Assembly (NCBI GenBank): GCA_002082245.2
Contig: NBTC02000002.1
Span: 3,410,001-3,474,000, forward strand
DNA: 64,000 nucleotides
Direction of reading: 5' to 3'
From: Yersinia enterocolitica
Lineage (GTDB): Bacteria > Pseudomonadota > Gammaproteobacteria > Enterobacterales > Enterobacteriaceae
The notes beneath the pieces are model-generated. The model ran no database searches and was not told where the DNA came from. It saw only the letters and a program-made list of their open reading frames with translations. The position numbers were made by a program, and so were the translations under genes. Positions 13,180 through 24,324 of the stretch are shown here, piece by piece (position 1 is the first letter of the stretch; each line of letters starts with the position of its first letter).

Positions 13180-14553
13180 ATGTCTGAGCAGGCTATAGTT
13201 TGGGATTTATCCCTGATTCAAAAATATAATTATTCAGGGCCGCGCTATACGTCGTACCCCACTGCGCTTGAATTCAGTGAAGATTATAATGAATCTGCTT
13301 TTCAGCAGGCAGTGAAGCGTTACCCACAACGGCCTTTGTCGCTGTATGTGCATATCCCGTTTTGCCATAAGCTGTGTTATTTCTGCGGCTGCAATAAGCT
13401 GGTGACACGGCAACAGCATAAAGCTGATGAGTATCTGGCGGTCTTGGAAAAAGAGATCCGCCAGCGTGCGGCGTTATTTGTTGGGCGTCAGGTTAGCCAG
13501 ATGCACTGGGGCGGTGGTACGCCCACTTACCTGAATAAAATACAAATTACCCACCTGATGAATCTGCTACGTGAAAACTTTGATTTCCTGCCCGGTGCTG
13601 AGCAATCAATAGAAGTAGACCCACGTGAAATTGAACTGGATGTCCTTGATCACCTGCGTGCTGAGGGGTTTAACCGCCTAAGCATGGGGGTGCAAGATTT
13701 TAATAAAGAGGTTCAACGGCTGGTTAATCGTGAGCAGGATGAGGATTTTATCTTTGCCCTGATTGCCCGCGCTAAAGCCCTTGGTTTTAACTCAACCAAT
13801 ATCGATTTGATTTATGGTTTGCCAAAACAGACACCAGAGAGTTTTGCTTTTACCCTCAAACGGGTGGCAGAGCTGAATCCTGATCGCCTGAGTGTGTTCA
13901 ATTACGCACATTTACCGAGTCTGTTTGCTGCTCAACGTAAAATTAAAGATGCCGATCTGCCGAGCGCCGAACAGCGGCTAGATATTTTGCAGCACACCAT
14001 CAGTTTCTTAACTGAGTCTGGCTATCAATTTATTGGTATGGATCATTTTGCCCGGCCAGATGATGAATTAGCCATTGCGCAGCGTGAAGGTGAATTACAC
14101 CGTAATTTCCAAGGTTATACCACCCAAGGCGACAGTGATTTACTCGGTTTGGGGGTTTCTGCTATCAGCATGTTGGGTGACAGCTATGCGCAGAATGAAA
14201 AAGATTTGAAGACTTACTATTCCTGCGTGGAGCAGCGTGGCAATGCGCTGTGGCGTGGTTTGGCGATGACTGAAGATGATTGCTTGCGCCGTGATGTGAT
14301 TAAAACGCTGATTTGTAATTTCCAAATCAGTTATCAGCCGATTGAGCAGCAGTATGGTATTCGTTTTGCAGATTATTTTGCTGAAGATTTTGAGCTACTA
14401 GCGCCTTTCGAACACGATGGGCTGGTGGAGCGGGATGATAAAGGCATTCGGGTAACACCGCGCGGGCGCTTACTGATTCGTAATATTTGTATGTGTTTCG
14501 ATATCTATTTACGGAAACAGGCGCGCAAGCAGCAGTTTTCACGCGTGATCTGA
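13180..14553 (+). CDS. hemN: oxygen-independent coproporphyrinogen III oxidase
   Basis: A 457-aa radical SAM enzyme converting coproporphyrinogen III to protoporphyrinogen IX without oxygen. The CxxxCxxC cluster motif (CHKLCYFCGC) binds the 4Fe-4S centre, and HWGGGTPTYL is the SAM-binding segment. The ATG at 13180 is preferred over 13174 because GGAAGGA is well spaced and the length then equals E. coli HemN. It follows the small membrane ORF without a gap. Confidence 0.97.
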   Translation: MSEQAIVWDLSLIQKYNYSGPRYTSYPTALEFSEDYNESAFQQAVKRYPQRPLSLYVHIPFCHKLCYFCGCNKLVTRQQHKADEYLAVLEKEIRQRAALFVGRQVSQMHWGGGTPTYLNKIQITHLMNLLRENFDFLPGAEQSIEVDPREIELDVLDHLRAEGFNRLSMGVQDFNKEVQRLVNREQDEDFIFALIARAKALGFNSTNIDLIYGLPKQTPESFAFTLKRVAELNPDRLSVFNYAHLPSLFAAQRKIKDADLPSAEQRLDILQHTISFLTESGYQFIGMDHFARPDDELAIAQREGELHRNFQGYTTQGDSDLLGLGVSAISMLGDSYAQNEKDLKTYYSCVEQRGNALWRGLAMTEDDCLRRDVIKTLICNFQISYQPIEQQYGIRFADYFAEDFELLAPFEHDGLVERDDKGIRVTPRGRLLIRNICMCFDIYLRKQARKQQFSRVI

Positions 14554-14559
14554 TGATGT

Positions 14560-14591
14560 CCCCCTCAATGGTCAACATTACCTTGAGGGGG
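14560..14591. terminator. bidirectional terminator between hemN and glnG
   Basis: CCCCCTCAA-(14 nt)-TTGAGGGGG between the convergent hemN and glnG genes. It is a perfect 9-bp stem with modest T content. Confidence 0.7.
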
Positions 14592-14623
14592 AATTTAGGC
14601 AGGAATTACTCTGTTTCTCCCAA

Positions 14624-16036
14624 CTACTCCATTCCCAGCTCTTTTAACTTCCGCGTTAAGGTGTTGCGGCCCCAACCCAGCAGACGTGCCGCTTCTTGCT
14701 TATGACCTTGAGTATGGCGTAATGCCGTGGTTAACAGCGTGCGCTCCATTTCCGGCTGTGCCTCAGATAACAGATCCTGATGACCAGAACGTAGGGCGCG
14801 TTCAGCCCATTGTGCCAATAGGGTTGCCCAGTTGTCCGGTGTCCGCTGACCTGAAGCATCTGGCGTGCTGGTTTCAAACAATTCAGAAGGTAAATCCTGA
14901 GTCAGTACTTCCTGCCCGGCAGCCATCACCGTCAGCCAGCGACAGGTGTTTTCCAGTTGGCGCACGTTACCCTGCCAAGGCAGACGGGTTAGCGCCACTT
15001 CGGTCTCAGGGTGCAGATTTTTGGCTTCCACACCTAACTCTTTAGCCGCCACTTGCAAGAAGTAACGAGCCAAACGCGGAATGTCTTCACGACGTTCACG
15101 CAGCGGTGGCAGATGTACCCGAATCACATTCAGACGATGGAATAAATCCTCACGGAATTTACCTTCCTGAACACGCAGCTCCAGATTTTGGTGGGTAGCG
15201 GCAATAATACGAACATCTACTTTGACCGGTGCGTAACCCCCGACGCGATAAAACTGACCATCAGCCAGCACGCGTAGCAGGCGGGTCTGTACATCCAATG
15301 GCATATCACCGATTTCATCTAAAAACAGTGTGCCGCCATCGGCTTGTTCAAAACGACCTTGGCGCACTTGATTCGCGCCGGTAAAGGCACCTTTCTCGTG
15401 GCCGAATAATTCAGATTCAATTAAATCTTTCGGGATCGCCGCCATATTCAGCGCGATAAACGGCGCTTTAGCCCGTGGGCTGTGGCGATGTAACGCATGG
15501 GCCACTAACTCTTTACCGGTACCCGACTCACCGTTAATCAGCACACTAATAGAAGAACGAGATAAGCGGCCGATGATACGGAAAACGTCTTGCATCGCCG
15601 GTGCTTCGCCAATGATATCAGCGGTTGGGCCGCTGGCTGGTTGGCTGCGTGCCGGTTGCTGCTGCTCCTGATAATGGCTGATAGCCCGCTCAACCAGAGC
15701 TACGGCTTCATCAATATCAAAAGGTTTAGGCAGGTAATCAAAAGCCCCTTGCTGATAGGCACTGACCGCAGCATCTAAATCAGAATGTGCCGTCATTATG
15801 ATGACCGGGAGCATCGGGTGGCGCTGCTTAATCTGTTTCAGCAGGGCTAATCCGTCCATGCCAGGCATGCGAATATCCGATAACAACACATCCGGGGTTT
15901 GTGTCGCGAGTGCATCCAACACCTGGTTACCGGTATCGAAGGTTGCACAGTTCAGACCTGCTCCAGTCAGTGCACGTTCAAGCACCCAGCGGATGGAGCT
16001 ATCGTCATCGACGATCCAGACTATCCCTCGTTGCAT
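14624..16036 (-). CDS. glnG: nitrogen regulator NtrC (NR(I))
   Basis: A 470-aa response regulator and sigma-54 activator. It has a receiver domain with phospho-acceptor Asp in [12 protein letters not shown], an AAA+ domain with GESGTGKE (Walker A) and GAFTGA (sigma-54 contact), and a C-terminal Fis-type HTH ([21 protein letters not shown]). An open frame extends 47 codons further upstream. MQRGIVWIV at 16036 is chosen because GAGG precedes it and it matches the E. coli start. It is the last gene of glnALG, 7 nt after glnL. Confidence 0.97.
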   Translation of the reverse strand: MQRGIVWIVDDDSSIRWVLERALTGAGLNCATFDTGNQVLDALATQTPDVLLSDIRMPGMDGLALLKQIKQRHPMLPVIIMTAHSDLDAAVSAYQQGAFDYLPKPFDIDEAVALVERAISHYQEQQQPARSQPASGPTADIIGEAPAMQDVFRIIGRLSRSSISVLINGESGTGKELVAHALHRHSPRAKAPFIALNMAAIPKDLIESELFGHEKGAFTGANQVRQGRFEQADGGTLFLDEIGDMPLDVQTRLLRVLADGQFYRVGGYAPVKVDVRIIAATHQNLELRVQEGKFREDLFHRLNVIRVHLPPLRERREDIPRLARYFLQVAAKELGVEAKNLHPETEVALTRLPWQGNVRQLENTCRWLTVMAAGQEVLTQDLPSELFETSTPDASGQRTPDNWATLLAQWAERALRSGHQDLLSEAQPEMERTLLTTALRHTQGHKQEAARLLGWGRNTLTRKLKELGME

Positions 16037-16043
16037 AGAAACC

Positions 16044-17093
16044 TCACTGGCGAATAGGCAGGTAAACCGAGAATTCGGTATGTCCCGGCCAACTGTTGAA
16101 TTCAATTTTACCCGAATGTTGATCGATAAGATTACGGGCGATAGACAAGCCAAGGCCAGTTCCCCCCTCGCGACCACTTACCATCGGATAGAACACGGTA
16201 TCTTGTAATTGCGTTGGAACGCCCGGACCGTCATCTTCAATATCAATGCGAGCGCTCAAACGATAGCGCATACCATGCAGTGTTATCTGAAACGCAGTAC
16301 GGGTGCGCAGCGTAATAGTGCCGCCAGCTCCCCCCAAAGCCTGTAATGCATTGCGAGTGATATTCAGCAACACTTGTTCAATTTGGTCTGGATCATGGGC
16401 CAGTTCAGGCAAGCTTGGGTCATAGTCACGGATTAACGTCACATTATCTGGTTTTTCCAGCGAGACTAACTGACAAACCCGTTCAGCAACCTGATGGATA
16501 CTTTGTGTGATGTGTTGACCGGGCCGTTGTGGGCCTAATAAGCGATCAACTAAGTTACGCAAGCGGTCTGCCTGCTCAATGATCACTTTGGTATATTCCA
16601 ACAATGCCGGATCAGGCAATGCTTTAGACAATAATTGTGCTGCCCCCCGTAAGCCACCTAACGGGTTCTTAATCTCATGAGCCAGCCCACGAACCAGATC
16701 ACGGGCTGCGACTTGCTGTGCATGTTGTAATTGTTCTTGGCTTAACCGACGCTGATTATCCATCGGCGCCATTTCCAGCAATATAAAACCTTCTGGCAGT
16801 GATTGTGCTGTCAGCGACAAAATATGCGCGCGGCCATCAACAACTACGGTCACCTCGTTATCGGTAAAACCTTGACCGGCGATCAGACTTTCCCGCATCA
16901 GGTCGATGTTAAGAGAAAAATAGCCTAATAAATCGGGCAGGGGTGTACCAAAAAGTTTACGAGAGCTTTGCGCCAGAAGTTGCTGCGCAGCGGGATTGGC
17001 ATAATGGATAGCCAAATCATCATCTAATAGCAGAATACTATTAATGAGAGAATTAAGGATCTGCCCAGCATCGGGCAGCGTGCCTGTTGCCAT
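16044..17093 (-). CDS. glnL: nitrogen sensor kinase/phosphatase NtrB (NR(II))
   Basis: A 349-aa cytoplasmic histidine kinase that phosphorylates or dephosphorylates NtrC according to PII (GlnB) state. It has an N-terminal PAS domain (about 10-110), the H-box [12 protein letters not shown] with the phosphorylated His, an N-box ([10 protein letters not shown]) and the ATP-lid [12 protein letters not shown]. The start at [10 protein letters not shown] is preferred over a 43-codon upstream extension since AGGAG is 9 nt before it and the E. coli protein begins the same way. Confidence 0.97.
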   Translation of the reverse strand: MATGTLPDAGQILNSLINSILLLDDDLAIHYANPAAQQLLAQSSRKLFGTPLPDLLGYFSLNIDLMRESLIAGQGFTDNEVTVVVDGRAHILSLTAQSLPEGFILLEMAPMDNQRRLSQEQLQHAQQVAARDLVRGLAHEIKNPLGGLRGAAQLLSKALPDPALLEYTKVIIEQADRLRNLVDRLLGPQRPGQHITQSIHQVAERVCQLVSLEKPDNVTLIRDYDPSLPELAHDPDQIEQVLLNITRNALQALGGAGGTITLRTRTAFQITLHGMRYRLSARIDIEDDGPGVPTQLQDTVFYPMVSGREGGTGLGLSIARNLIDQHSGKIEFNSWPGHTEFSVYLPIRQ

Positions 17094-17229
17094 TACGCAG
17101 ACTCCTGCACTCTTTTGGTGAATACATCCTAATCGGTTCAGTCGTGACTGAGCCAGAGGAAATATGACGAAAACGAAAAGTGGAGAAAAAAGCCCATCCG
17201 AAGATGGGCCAAAAGTTTCCACGGCAACA

Positions 17230-17350
17230 ACCCTTCATCTTTCAAGTTGTAGGTGTGTTGGCTGCTCTCACTCACCCGAATCACTTACTGGTGTAAGCTC
17301 ATCGGGATTCTCTCGCTTGCCGCCTTCCTACACCTTGAAATCTATTGGGT
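17230..17350. repeat. ERIC element (glnA-glnL gap)
   Basis: About 121 bp with imperfect inverted ends (ACCCTTC... / ...TTGGGT) and the ERIC core: CACTTACT next to GTAAGCTCATCGGGATTC, then CTCGCTTGCCGCC. It lies 9 bp after the glnA stop, so it is transcribed within the glnALG mRNA. Confidence 0.85.
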
Positions 17351-17359
17351 AAACTAAAA

Positions 17360-18769
17360 TTAAACGCTGTAATACAGTTCGAACTCAACTGGGTGCGGAG
17401 TCATACGAACGCGGTCCATTTCTTCTTTACGCAGTTCGATATAAGCATCGATAGCGTCGTCAGTGAACACGCCACCACGGGTCAGGAACTCGCGGTCTTC
17501 GTTCAGTGCAGCCATAGCTTCGTCCAGTGAACCTGCAACTTTTGGAATTTCTGCTTCTTCTTCCGGTGGCAAGTCATACAGGTTTTTGTCCATCGCATCA
17601 CCTGGGTGAATTTTGTTGATGATGCCATCAAGGCCAGCCATCAGCAGTGCTGCGAAGCACAAGTATGGGTTAGCGGCTGGATCCGGGAAGCGTGCTTCAA
17701 TACGACGCGCTTTCGGGCTGGCAACCACTGGAATACGGATAGAAGCTGAACGGTTACGGGCAGAGTATGCCAACATGACCGGAGCTTCGTAGCCTGGGAC
17801 CAAACGCTTGTAGGAGTTAGTCGTTGGGTTAGCCAAGGCGTTAATTGCTTTTGCGTGCTTGATGATACCGCCGATGTAGAACAGCGCCATTTCAGACAGG
17901 CCAGCATATTTGTCACCGGCGAACAGGTTAGTACCGTTCTTGGACAACGACATATGGCAGTGCATGCCTGAACCATTATCACCAAACATTGGTTTTGGCA
18001 TAAAGGTCGCAGTTTTGCCGAATGCGTGTGCCACGTTGTGCACCACATATTTGTAGATCTGAATTTCATCGGCTTTCTTGGTCATGGTATTGAAGCGAGT
18101 AGCCACTTCGTTCTGACCTGCGGTAGCCACTTCATGGTGATGCGCTTCTACTACCAGGCCCATTTCTTCCATGGTCAGACACATGGTAGAACGCAGGTCC
18201 TGTGAAGAATCAACCGGAGGAACTGGGAAGTAACCGCCTTTCACTGCCGGACGGTGGCCTTTGTTGCCGCCTTCGTATTTGGTGCTGGAGTTCCATGCGC
18301 CTTCGATGTCATCGATAGCGACATGAGAGCCACGGATGCTGCTACCAAAACGAACATCGTCAAACAGGAAGAATTCTGGTTCTGGCCCAAACAGCACGGT
18401 ATCTGCAATACCTGAAGATTTCAGGAATTCTTCTGCGCGTTTTGAGATTGAACGTGGGTCGCGATCATAGCCTTGCAGGGTACCTGGCTCAAGAATGTCA
18501 CAACGGATAATCAGTGTGGAATCTTCGAAGAACGGATCCATAACAGCGGTGCTGGCGTCTGGCATCAGTACCATGTCGGATTCGTTAATGCCTTTCCAGC
18601 CACCAATCGAGGAGCCATCAAACATTTTGCCTTCTTCGAAGAAGTCAGCGTTGACCTGATGAGCCGGAATAGTGATGTGCTGCTCTTTCCCTTTGGTATC
18701 GGTGAAGCGCAAATCAACAAATTTCACTTCGTGCTCATTCAGCATCGTCAAAACATGTTCAGCGGACAT
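17360..18769 (-). CDS. glnA: glutamine synthetase, type I
   Basis: A 469-aa dodecameric enzyme making glutamine from glutamate, ammonia and ATP. Conserved GS segments are present: [12 protein letters not shown], the metal/ATP site [15 protein letters not shown], and the adenylylation-type NLYDLPPEE (Tyr target of GlnE). The start [10 protein letters not shown] at 18769 has AGGAG upstream. A 29-codon longer frame lacks such a site. Expression should be controlled by the sigma-54 promoter and NtrC sites upstream. Confidence 0.98.
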   Translation of the reverse strand: MSAEHVLTMLNEHEVKFVDLRFTDTKGKEQHITIPAHQVNADFFEEGKMFDGSSIGGWKGINESDMVLMPDASTAVMDPFFEDSTLIIRCDILEPGTLQGYDRDPRSISKRAEEFLKSSGIADTVLFGPEPEFFLFDDVRFGSSIRGSHVAIDDIEGAWNSSTKYEGGNKGHRPAVKGGYFPVPPVDSSQDLRSTMCLTMEEMGLVVEAHHHEVATAGQNEVATRFNTMTKKADEIQIYKYVVHNVAHAFGKTATFMPKPMFGDNGSGMHCHMSLSKNGTNLFAGDKYAGLSEMALFYIGGIIKHAKAINALANPTTNSYKRLVPGYEAPVMLAYSARNRSASIRIPVVASPKARRIEARFPDPAANPYLCFAALLMAGLDGIINKIHPGDAMDKNLYDLPPEEEAEIPKVAGSLDEAMAALNEDREFLTRGGVFTDDAIDAYIELRKEEMDRVRMTPHPVEFELYYSV

Positions 18770-18907
18770 ACTTATATCTCCTGGATTTGTCATAGTCGTC
18801 GTGGAACGATTATCGTTTGGGTGTTCAGTTATCTTTTTATTCAGGCTAACGCTCATGCTGATTTTTCATGACCGTTATTCATGCTAAACTGCGTCATAAA
18901 GTCTGTT

Positions 18908-18923
18908 GCGAAATCTATGCCAA
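18908..18923 (-). promoter_or_regulatory. glnAp2 sigma-54 promoter
   Basis: On the minus strand the sequence reads TTGGCATAGATTTCGC: GG and GC are separated by exactly 10 nt and it differs from E. coli glnAp2 at only one base. The start of transcription would be about 12 nt further, near 18897, leaving a leader of about 130 nt before glnA. Confidence 0.85.
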
Positions 18924-18996
18924 CTTTCCAAACGCCCCGTTTATGCCATATCATAGGGGTCTGCTGATATTCAGTATGCACCAGGATAGTTATATT

Positions 18997-19043
18997 GCAC
19001 TATTTTGGTGCTTCATTTGCGTCGTTGGGCACTGTATTGGTGC
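18997..19043. promoter_or_regulatory. two NtrC enhancer sites for glnA
   Basis: GCACTATTTTGGTGC (18997-19011) and GCACTGTATTGGTGC (19029-19043) are near-consensus NtrC dyads 32 bp apart, about three DNA turns. They lie roughly 110-140 bp upstream of the predicted glnAp2 start. This matches the well-studied E. coli glnA enhancer. Another TGCACC half-site is at 18977. Confidence 0.85.
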
Positions 19044-19081
19044 AAAGGTGGGCCGAGAGGCTATTTTTGCACCGTGAAAGG

Positions 19082-19130
19082 GATCACAAACTAACCGCCG
19101 TCAGGTTGTTTATAAGAGAAGTTTGTGATC
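19082..19130. promoter_or_regulatory. long inverted repeat upstream of typA
   Basis: GATCACAAACT (19082-19092) and AGTTTGTGATC (19120-19130) form an 11-bp perfect inverted repeat with 27 nt between. It lies 70-115 bp before the typA start. Each arm contains a CRP-like half-site (TGTGATC), but the spacing is not that of a CRP site. The function is unknown: operator, looping pair or leader hairpin. Confidence 0.5.
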
Positions 19131-19198
19131 TTGTTTAGTCCCTCGCTTAATACGTGTACAATAGCGCGCTATTTCTAAATGCCTGAGGCAAAAAAGCT

Positions 19199-21022
19199 GT
19201 GATCGAGAATCTGCGTAACATCGCCATTATTGCGCACGTTGACCATGGGAAAACTACCCTGGTTGATAAGTTGCTACAACAATCTGGTACGTTCGGTGAA
19301 CGTGCTGAAGCAACTGAACGTGTAATGGACTCCAACGATTTGGAGAAAGAGCGTGGGATAACCATCCTCGCGAAAAATACCGCCATTAACTGGAAAGACT
19401 ACCGCATCAACATCGTGGATACCCCAGGACACGCCGATTTCGGTGGTGAGGTTGAGCGTGTAATGTCTATGGTTGACTCTGTGCTGCTGGTCGTCGATGC
19501 AATGGATGGCCCGATGCCGCAGACCCGTTTCGTGACCAAGAAAGCCTTTGCTCATGGTCTGAAACCAATCGTGGTTATCAACAAAGTTGACCGTCCTGGC
19601 GCGCGTCCAGATTGGGTTGTCGATCAGGTGTTCGACCTGTTCGTAAACCTGGATGCCACTGACGAACAACTGGACTTCCCTATCATTTACGCATCAGCAT
19701 TGATGGGTATTGCGGGCGAAGACCACAATGATATGTCGGCAGACATGACTCCGCTGTATCAGGCAATCATCGACCATGTGCCTGCACCAGACGTAGACAG
19801 CACTGGTCCATTGCAGATGCAAATCTCCCAGTTGGACTACAACAACTACGTAGGTGTTATCGGCATCGGCCGTATCAAACGTGGTGTTGTTAAGCCTAAC
19901 CAGCAAGTTACTGTTATCGATAGCGAAGGTAAGACCCGCAACGGTAAAATCGCTAAAGTACTGGGCCATATGGGTCTGGAACGTATCGAAGCAACTATGG
20001 CTGAAGCTGGTGATATCGTTGCTATCACCGGTTTGGGCGAGTTGAACATCTCTGACACTATCTGTGATGTGAATGCTGTTGAAGCATTGCCAGCACTGTC
20101 TGTTGATGAACCAACTGTTACTATGTATTTCTGCGTTAACACCTCTCCGTTCTGTGGTAAAGAAGGCAAGTACGTGACTTCACGTCAGATCCTTGACCGT
20201 TTGAACAAAGAGCTGATTCATAACGTAGCACTGCGTGTTGAAGAAACTGAAGATGCTGACGCATTCCGCGTATCAGGCCGTGGTGAACTTCACCTGTCGG
20301 TTCTGATCGAAAACATGCGCCGCGAAGGTTTCGAGCTGGCTGTTTCCCGTCCTAAAGTTATCAACCGTGTTATCGACGGCCGTAATCAAGAACCATTTGA
20401 AAGCGTAACTCTGGATATCGAAGAACAGCACCAGGGCGCAGTAATGCAAGCCATGGGTGAGCGTAAGGGTGACGTGAAGGACATGGTTCCAGACGGCAAA
20501 GGTCGTATTCGTCTGGATTATATGATCCCAAGCCGTGGCCTGATTGGCTTCCGTACTGAATTCATGACTATGACTTCTGGTACTGGTCTGCTGTACTCCA
20601 CATTCAGTCACTACGATGATGTGCGTCCAGGCGAGATCGGCCAACGTCAAAACGGCGTACTGATCTCTAACGGTCAGGGTAAAGCTGTGGCATTCGCACT
20701 GTACAAACTGCAAGACCGCGGCAAGCTGTTTATTGGTCACGCGACTGAAGTGTATGAAGGCCAGATCATCGGTATTCACTCACGTTCTAACGACCTGACT
20801 GTAAACTGCCTGACCGGTAAGCAACTGACCAACATGCGTGCATCCGGTACTGACGAAGCAACCACTCTGGTTCCTTTCTTGAAGAAAACTCTTGAACAGG
20901 CACTGGAATTCATCGATGACGATGAATTGGTAGAAGTTACCCCGCAATCAATTCGTATCCGTAAGCGTCACTTGACGGAAAACGATCGTAAGCGTGCAGG
21001 TCGTGGTCCTAAAGAAGGTTAA
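19199..21022 (+). CDS. typA: translational GTPase TypA/BipA
   Basis: A 607-aa EF-G-like GTPase that binds ribosomes and acts in 50S assembly and stress adaptation. G1 is AHVDHGKTT (residues 12-20), the switch segment is KERGITI, G3 is [11 protein letters not shown] and G4 is NKVDRP. The BipA-specific C-terminal domain ([20 protein letters not shown]) is intact. The start codon is GTG at 19199, giving [11 protein letters not shown], the family N-terminus. It is divergent from glnA. Confidence 0.97.
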   Translation: MIENLRNIAIIAHVDHGKTTLVDKLLQQSGTFGERAEATERVMDSNDLEKERGITILAKNTAINWKDYRINIVDTPGHADFGGEVERVMSMVDSVLLVVDAMDGPMPQTRFVTKKAFAHGLKPIVVINKVDRPGARPDWVVDQVFDLFVNLDATDEQLDFPIIYASALMGIAGEDHNDMSADMTPLYQAIIDHVPAPDVDSTGPLQMQISQLDYNNYVGVIGIGRIKRGVVKPNQQVTVIDSEGKTRNGKIAKVLGHMGLERIEATMAEAGDIVAITGLGELNISDTICDVNAVEALPALSVDEPTVTMYFCVNTSPFCGKEGKYVTSRQILDRLNKELIHNVALRVEETEDADAFRVSGRGELHLSVLIENMRREGFELAVSRPKVINRVIDGRNQEPFESVTLDIEEQHQGAVMQAMGERKGDVKDMVPDGKGRIRLDYMIPSRGLIGFRTEFMTMTSGTGLLYSTFSHYDDVRPGEIGQRQNGVLISNGQGKAVAFALYKLQDRGKLFIGHATEVYEGQIIGIHSRSNDLTVNCLTGKQLTNMRASGTDEATTLVPFLKKTLEQALEFIDDDELVEVTPQSIRIRKRHLTENDRKRAGRGPKEG

Positions 21023-21081
21023 TTCTTCTTGGTACTGCTGATACTTAGGGCGCTAGCTGCGCCCTGAGTTCTATTCGCCGC

Positions 21082-21198
21082 ACCCTTGAAGCTGCAACTG
21101 TGTTAGCTTCGCTTACTAACCCGAATCACTTACCTGAGTAAGCTCATCGGGATAAGTTCACTTGCTGCCTTGTTGCAACTCCAAGGTTTTTGAGGATA
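21082..21198. repeat. ERIC element (typA-yihX gap)
   Basis: About 117 bp with CCCGAATCACTTACC / GTAAGCTCATCGGGAT at the centre, CACTTGCTGCCTTG downstream and outer arms ACCCTTGAAGCTGCAAC / GTTGCAACTCCAAGG. It has the same architecture as the copy at 17230 but is more diverged. It takes up most of the 306-bp typA-yihX gap; the rest is T-rich and holds no gene. Confidence 0.8.
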
Positions 21199-21328
21199 CA
21201 TCCTATTTTTTTGCCATTGTTATAAAAATATTATTTTTCCTGACTGACCCCTCCTTTTTCTTCCTCTCTCTGTTCAGTTTTCCCTTTTCCCGTTACAGTG
21301 AAACTCACCATCTAATTGGGAGAGCGCC

Positions 21329-21916
21329 ATGCTGTATATCTTTGATCTAGGTAATGTGATTGTCGATATCGACTTCAAACGCGTATTGGGCGTTTGGAGC
21401 AAATTAAGCAGTGTCCCGCTGGCGACGTTGAGTGAGCGGTTTACCATGGGCGAGGTCTTCCAGCAGCATGAGCGCGGTGAAATTAGCGATGAAGAGTTTG
21501 CTCACCAGCTCAGTGATGAGATGGGGCTATCTCTAAGTTTTGAACAGTTTGCCGAAGGCTGGCAGGCGGTATTTGTCGCTTTGCGCCCGGAAGTGATCGC
21601 CATTATGCAAAAGTTGCGTCAGGAAGGGCATCGGGTGGTGGTGTTATCCAATACTAACCGGCTGCATTGTAATCACTGGCCCCAACATTACCCTGAAGTG
21701 GTGGCTGCCGCTGACCATATGTATCTGTCCCAGGATTTGGGCATGCGCAAGCCGGAAGCGAGAATTTATCAGCATGTGCTGAGTGCGGAAAACATCCCGG
21801 CGGAGCAGGCGGTATTCTTTGATGATGTTGAAGCAAATGTTGTTGCAGCCAGAATTGTAGGTATCACCGCAATTCATGTCATAGACCGAAAGGTTATTCC
21901 TGCTTATTTTCCCTGA
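21329..21916 (+). CDS. yihX: HAD-family alpha-D-glucose-1-phosphate phosphatase YihX
   Basis: A 195-aa HAD hydrolase; E. coli YihX releases glucose from glucose-1-phosphate. Motif I is FDLGNVIVDID (nucleophile Asp in the DxxxV form), motif II is VVLSNTN, and motif III/IV is RKPEARIY followed by FFDDVEANV. A GGAG site precedes the ATG. In E. coli a long block of sugar and sulfoquinovose genes lies between typA and yihX; here they are adjacent. Confidence 0.93.
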   Translation: MLYIFDLGNVIVDIDFKRVLGVWSKLSSVPLATLSERFTMGEVFQQHERGEISDEEFAHQLSDEMGLSLSFEQFAEGWQAVFVALRPEVIAIMQKLRQEGHRVVVLSNTNRLHCNHWPQHYPEVVAAADHMYLSQDLGMRKPEARIYQHVLSAENIPAEQAVFFDDVEANVVAARIVGITAIHVIDRKVIPAYFP

Positions 21917-21938
21917 TAAGTTCTTACTCCAGACGTTA

Positions 21939-21970
21939 ATGGGTTAGCCTTAAATATCACGCTAACCCAT
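21939..21970. terminator. hairpin after yihX
   Basis: ATGGGTTAGC-(12 nt)-GCTAACCCAT, a perfect 10-bp stem 22 nt after the yihX stop. It lacks a T-run, so it may be a pause site or an mRNA 3' end rather than a terminator. Confidence 0.5.
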
Positions 21971-22008
21971 AACCGAGCCTAAACACCGGTATTGACTGAG
22001 AGATAAAC

Positions 22009-22893
22009 ATGGCGAGTTTTCTGCGTTTTCGCTTATCTGCATCTTTAAAACCCTACATTACGTTCGGGCGAATGCTTTACACCCGAATAGATAAAGATGG
22101 GTTAACCATGCTGGCTGGGCATCTGGCGTATGTGTCATTACTTTCTCTAGTGCCATTGGTCACTGTGATTTTTGCTCTGTTCGCGGCTTTTCCCATGTTT
22201 GCTGATATCAGCATAAAATTGAAAGCCTTCATATTTGCCAATTTTATGCCTGCCACTGGCGATATTATCCAAAACTACCTTGAGCAGTTTGTTGCCAACT
22301 CAAATCGTATGACGGTGGTGGGCACCTGCGGCTTGATTGTGACAGCACTGCTGCTGATTTACTCCGTCGACAGTGTGCTTAACATTATCTGGCGCAGTAA
22401 GGTTCACCGGTCACTGGTGTTTTCATTTGCCGTTTATTGGATGGTACTGACATTAGGGCCAATTCTCGTCGGGGCCAGTATGGTGATCAGCTCATACCTG
22501 CTTTCATTGCAATGGCTGGCAAATGCCCAGGTAGACAGCATGATTGATGAGACATTACGGCTATTTCCTCTCTTGATTTCCTGGGTTTCTTTTTGGTTAT
22601 TGTACAGTGTGGTTCCGACAGTACGGGTGCCTGCCCGGGATGCACTTATTGGTGCGCTGGTGGCTGCATTGCTCTTCGAATTGGGTAAGAAAGGATTCAC
22701 GATGTATATCACGCTGTTTCCGTCTTATCAGTTGATTTACGGGGTGCTGGCGGTTATCCCCATCTTATTCCTTTGGGTTTACTGGAGTTGGTGCATCGTG
22801 TTACTGGGGGCAGAAATCACCGTGACCTTGGGTGAGTATCGAGCACAGCGGTCTAAAGTGGTCATTGAGGAAAACCAGAGTCAGGAGATGTAA
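22009..22893 (+). CDS. yihY: YihY family inner membrane protein (UPF0761)
   Basis: A 294-aa polytopic membrane protein with about six hydrophobic segments (for example [21 protein letters not shown] and the C-terminal [20 protein letters not shown]). It was once named RNase BN, but that activity belongs to ElaC, so no enzyme function should be assigned. It is 6 nt upstream of dtd, in the same yihY-dtd-fabY order as E. coli, and is probably co-transcribed with them. Confidence 0.93.
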   Translation: MASFLRFRLSASLKPYITFGRMLYTRIDKDGLTMLAGHLAYVSLLSLVPLVTVIFALFAAFPMFADISIKLKAFIFANFMPATGDIIQNYLEQFVANSNRMTVVGTCGLIVTALLLIYSVDSVLNIIWRSKVHRSLVFSFAVYWMVLTLGPILVGASMVISSYLLSLQWLANAQVDSMIDETLRLFPLLISWVSFWLLYSVVPTVRVPARDALIGALVAALLFELGKKGFTMYITLFPSYQLIYGVLAVIPILFLWVYWSWCIVLLGAEITVTLGEYRAQRSKVVIEENQSQEM

Positions 22894-22899
22894 GGCATT

Positions 22900-23337
22900 A
22901 TGATTGCGTTGATTCAACGGGCGCTTAGCGCCAGTGTTGTCGTAGATGGGAATATTGTCGGTGAGATTGGGCCTGGATTATTGATATTGCTGGGGGTCGA
23001 ACAAGAGGACACCGAGCAAAAAGCACAGCGTCTATGTGAAAAGGTTTTGGGGTACCGGATTTTTGGCGATGAGAACGATAAAATGAATCTCAACGTCCTG
23101 CAAGCTGGTGGCAGTGTGCTAGTCGTCTCGCAATTTACACTAGTGGCAGATACGCAAAAAGGCATGAGACCAAGCTTTTCCCGTGGTGCAGTTCCGGCAG
23201 AAGCTGATCGGCTTTATCAGTATTTTGTTGCCCAGTGTCGTGAGCGTGGTGTAAAAACGGAAACGGGATTATTTGCCGCAGATATGAAAGTCAGTTTGGT
23301 AAACGATGGCCCAGTGACTTTCTGGTTACAGGTCTAG
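22900..23337 (+). CDS. dtd: D-aminoacyl-tRNA deacylase
   Basis: A 145-aa enzyme removing D-amino acids (and glycine from tRNA-Ala) mis-attached to tRNA. The catalytic segments SQFTLVADT and the cross-subunit [11 protein letters not shown] (Gly-cisPro-type motif GPVT) are intact. It follows yihY by 6 nt and precedes fabY, so operon expression is likely. Confidence 0.96.
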   Translation: MIALIQRALSASVVVDGNIVGEIGPGLLILLGVEQEDTEQKAQRLCEKVLGYRIFGDENDKMNLNVLQAGGSVLVVSQFTLVADTQKGMRPSFSRGAVPAEADRLYQYFVAQCRERGVKTETGLFAADMKVSLVNDGPVTFWLQV

Positions 23338-23400
23338 AGGCAGAATAGTGCCCAAAACTGAGGGTTATTTTATTGATAATTTTAAAGAGAGAATGCTTCT

Positions 23401-24324
23401 ATGTATCACTTGCGTGTGCCCATAACAGAACAAGAACTCAAAGATTATTATCAATTCCGCTGGGAAATGTTACGCAAGCCGTTGCACCAACCGGTTGGCT
23501 CAGAGAAAGATGCTTATGATGCGATGGCCCATCATCAAATGGTGGTGGATGAGCAGGGTAAACCTGTCGCTATTGGGCGGTTATATATCAATGCAGATAA
23601 TGAGGCTGCGATTCGTTTTTTGGCCGTTGACCCATCAGTGCGCGCCAAAGGTTTGGGAACGCTGGTGGCAATGACCTTAGAGTCAGTTGCGCGGCAGGAG
23701 GGGGTGAAGCGAGTTGTGTGTAGCGCGCGTGAAGATGCGGTAGATTTCTTCGCCAAGCTGGGCTTTGTCAGCCAGGGGGAAATAACCGCCCCGCAAACCA
23801 CACCTGTGCGCCACTTTTTAATGATAAAACCGGTTGTGACCATGGACGATATTCTGCATCGCCCTGATTGGTGCGGTCAGTTGCAGCAAGCCTGGTACGA
23901 CCATATTCCGCTTAGTGAAAAAATGGGGGTGCGCATCAGCCAATATACCGGCCAGCGTTTTGTCACTACCATGCCAGAGGCGGGTAATCAAAATCCTCAC
24001 CATACCTTATTTGCTGGTAGCCTTTTTTCGTTGGCGACCCTGACGGGCTGGGGCTTGATTTGGCTATTATTGCGTGAGCGCCATTTGGGCGGCACGATTA
24101 TTCTCGCTGATGCCCACATTCGTTACAGTGCGCCGGTTACTGGTCGGCCCCGGGCAGTGGCTGAGCTAAGCTCCCTGAGTGGTGATCTGGATAGATTGGC
24201 CCGTGGCCGTCGTGCCAGAGTGCAGTTAGACGTGAATCTATTCGGTGATGAAGATGCTGGTGCTGTTTTTTCAGGAACTTACATGGTGTTGCCAGTTGCT
24301 GCTGGAGAGGATGCCGTGAGTTAA
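23401..24324 (+). CDS. fabY: FabY-type fatty acid synthesis protein (YiiD)
   Basis: A 307-aa two-domain protein. The N-terminal GNAT acetyltransferase domain (about 1-145, with [17 protein letters not shown] as the acetyl-CoA loop) is followed by a hot-dog thioesterase-like domain (about 155-300, with [19 protein letters not shown]). E. coli YiiD supports initiation of fatty acid synthesis when the usual FabH route is absent. Length and order are as in E. coli. It is the last core gene before the accessory island. Confidence 0.9.
   Translation: MYHLRVPITEQELKDYYQFRWEMLRKPLHQPVGSEKDAYDAMAHHQMVVDEQGKPVAIGRLYINADNEAAIRFLAVDPSVRAKGLGTLVAMTLESVARQEGVKRVVCSAREDAVDFFAKLGFVSQGEITAPQTTPVRHFLMIKPVVTMDDILHRPDWCGQLQQAWYDHIPLSEKMGVRISQYTGQRFVTTMPEAGNQNPHHTLFAGSLFSLATLTGWGLIWLLLRERHLGGTIILADAHIRYSAPVTGRPRAVAELSSLSGDLDRLARGRRARVQLDVNLFGDEDAGAVFSGTYMVLPVAAGEDAVS

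Noticed and set aside
14624..16177. N-terminal extensions of glnG, glnL, glnA, yicH, xanP and gltS frames
   Set aside because: Shorter starts have ribosome-binding sites and match the E. coli N-termini.
19120..19145. CRP site upstream of typA
   Set aside because: Only one good half-site (TGTGATC); the second half at the correct spacing is missing.
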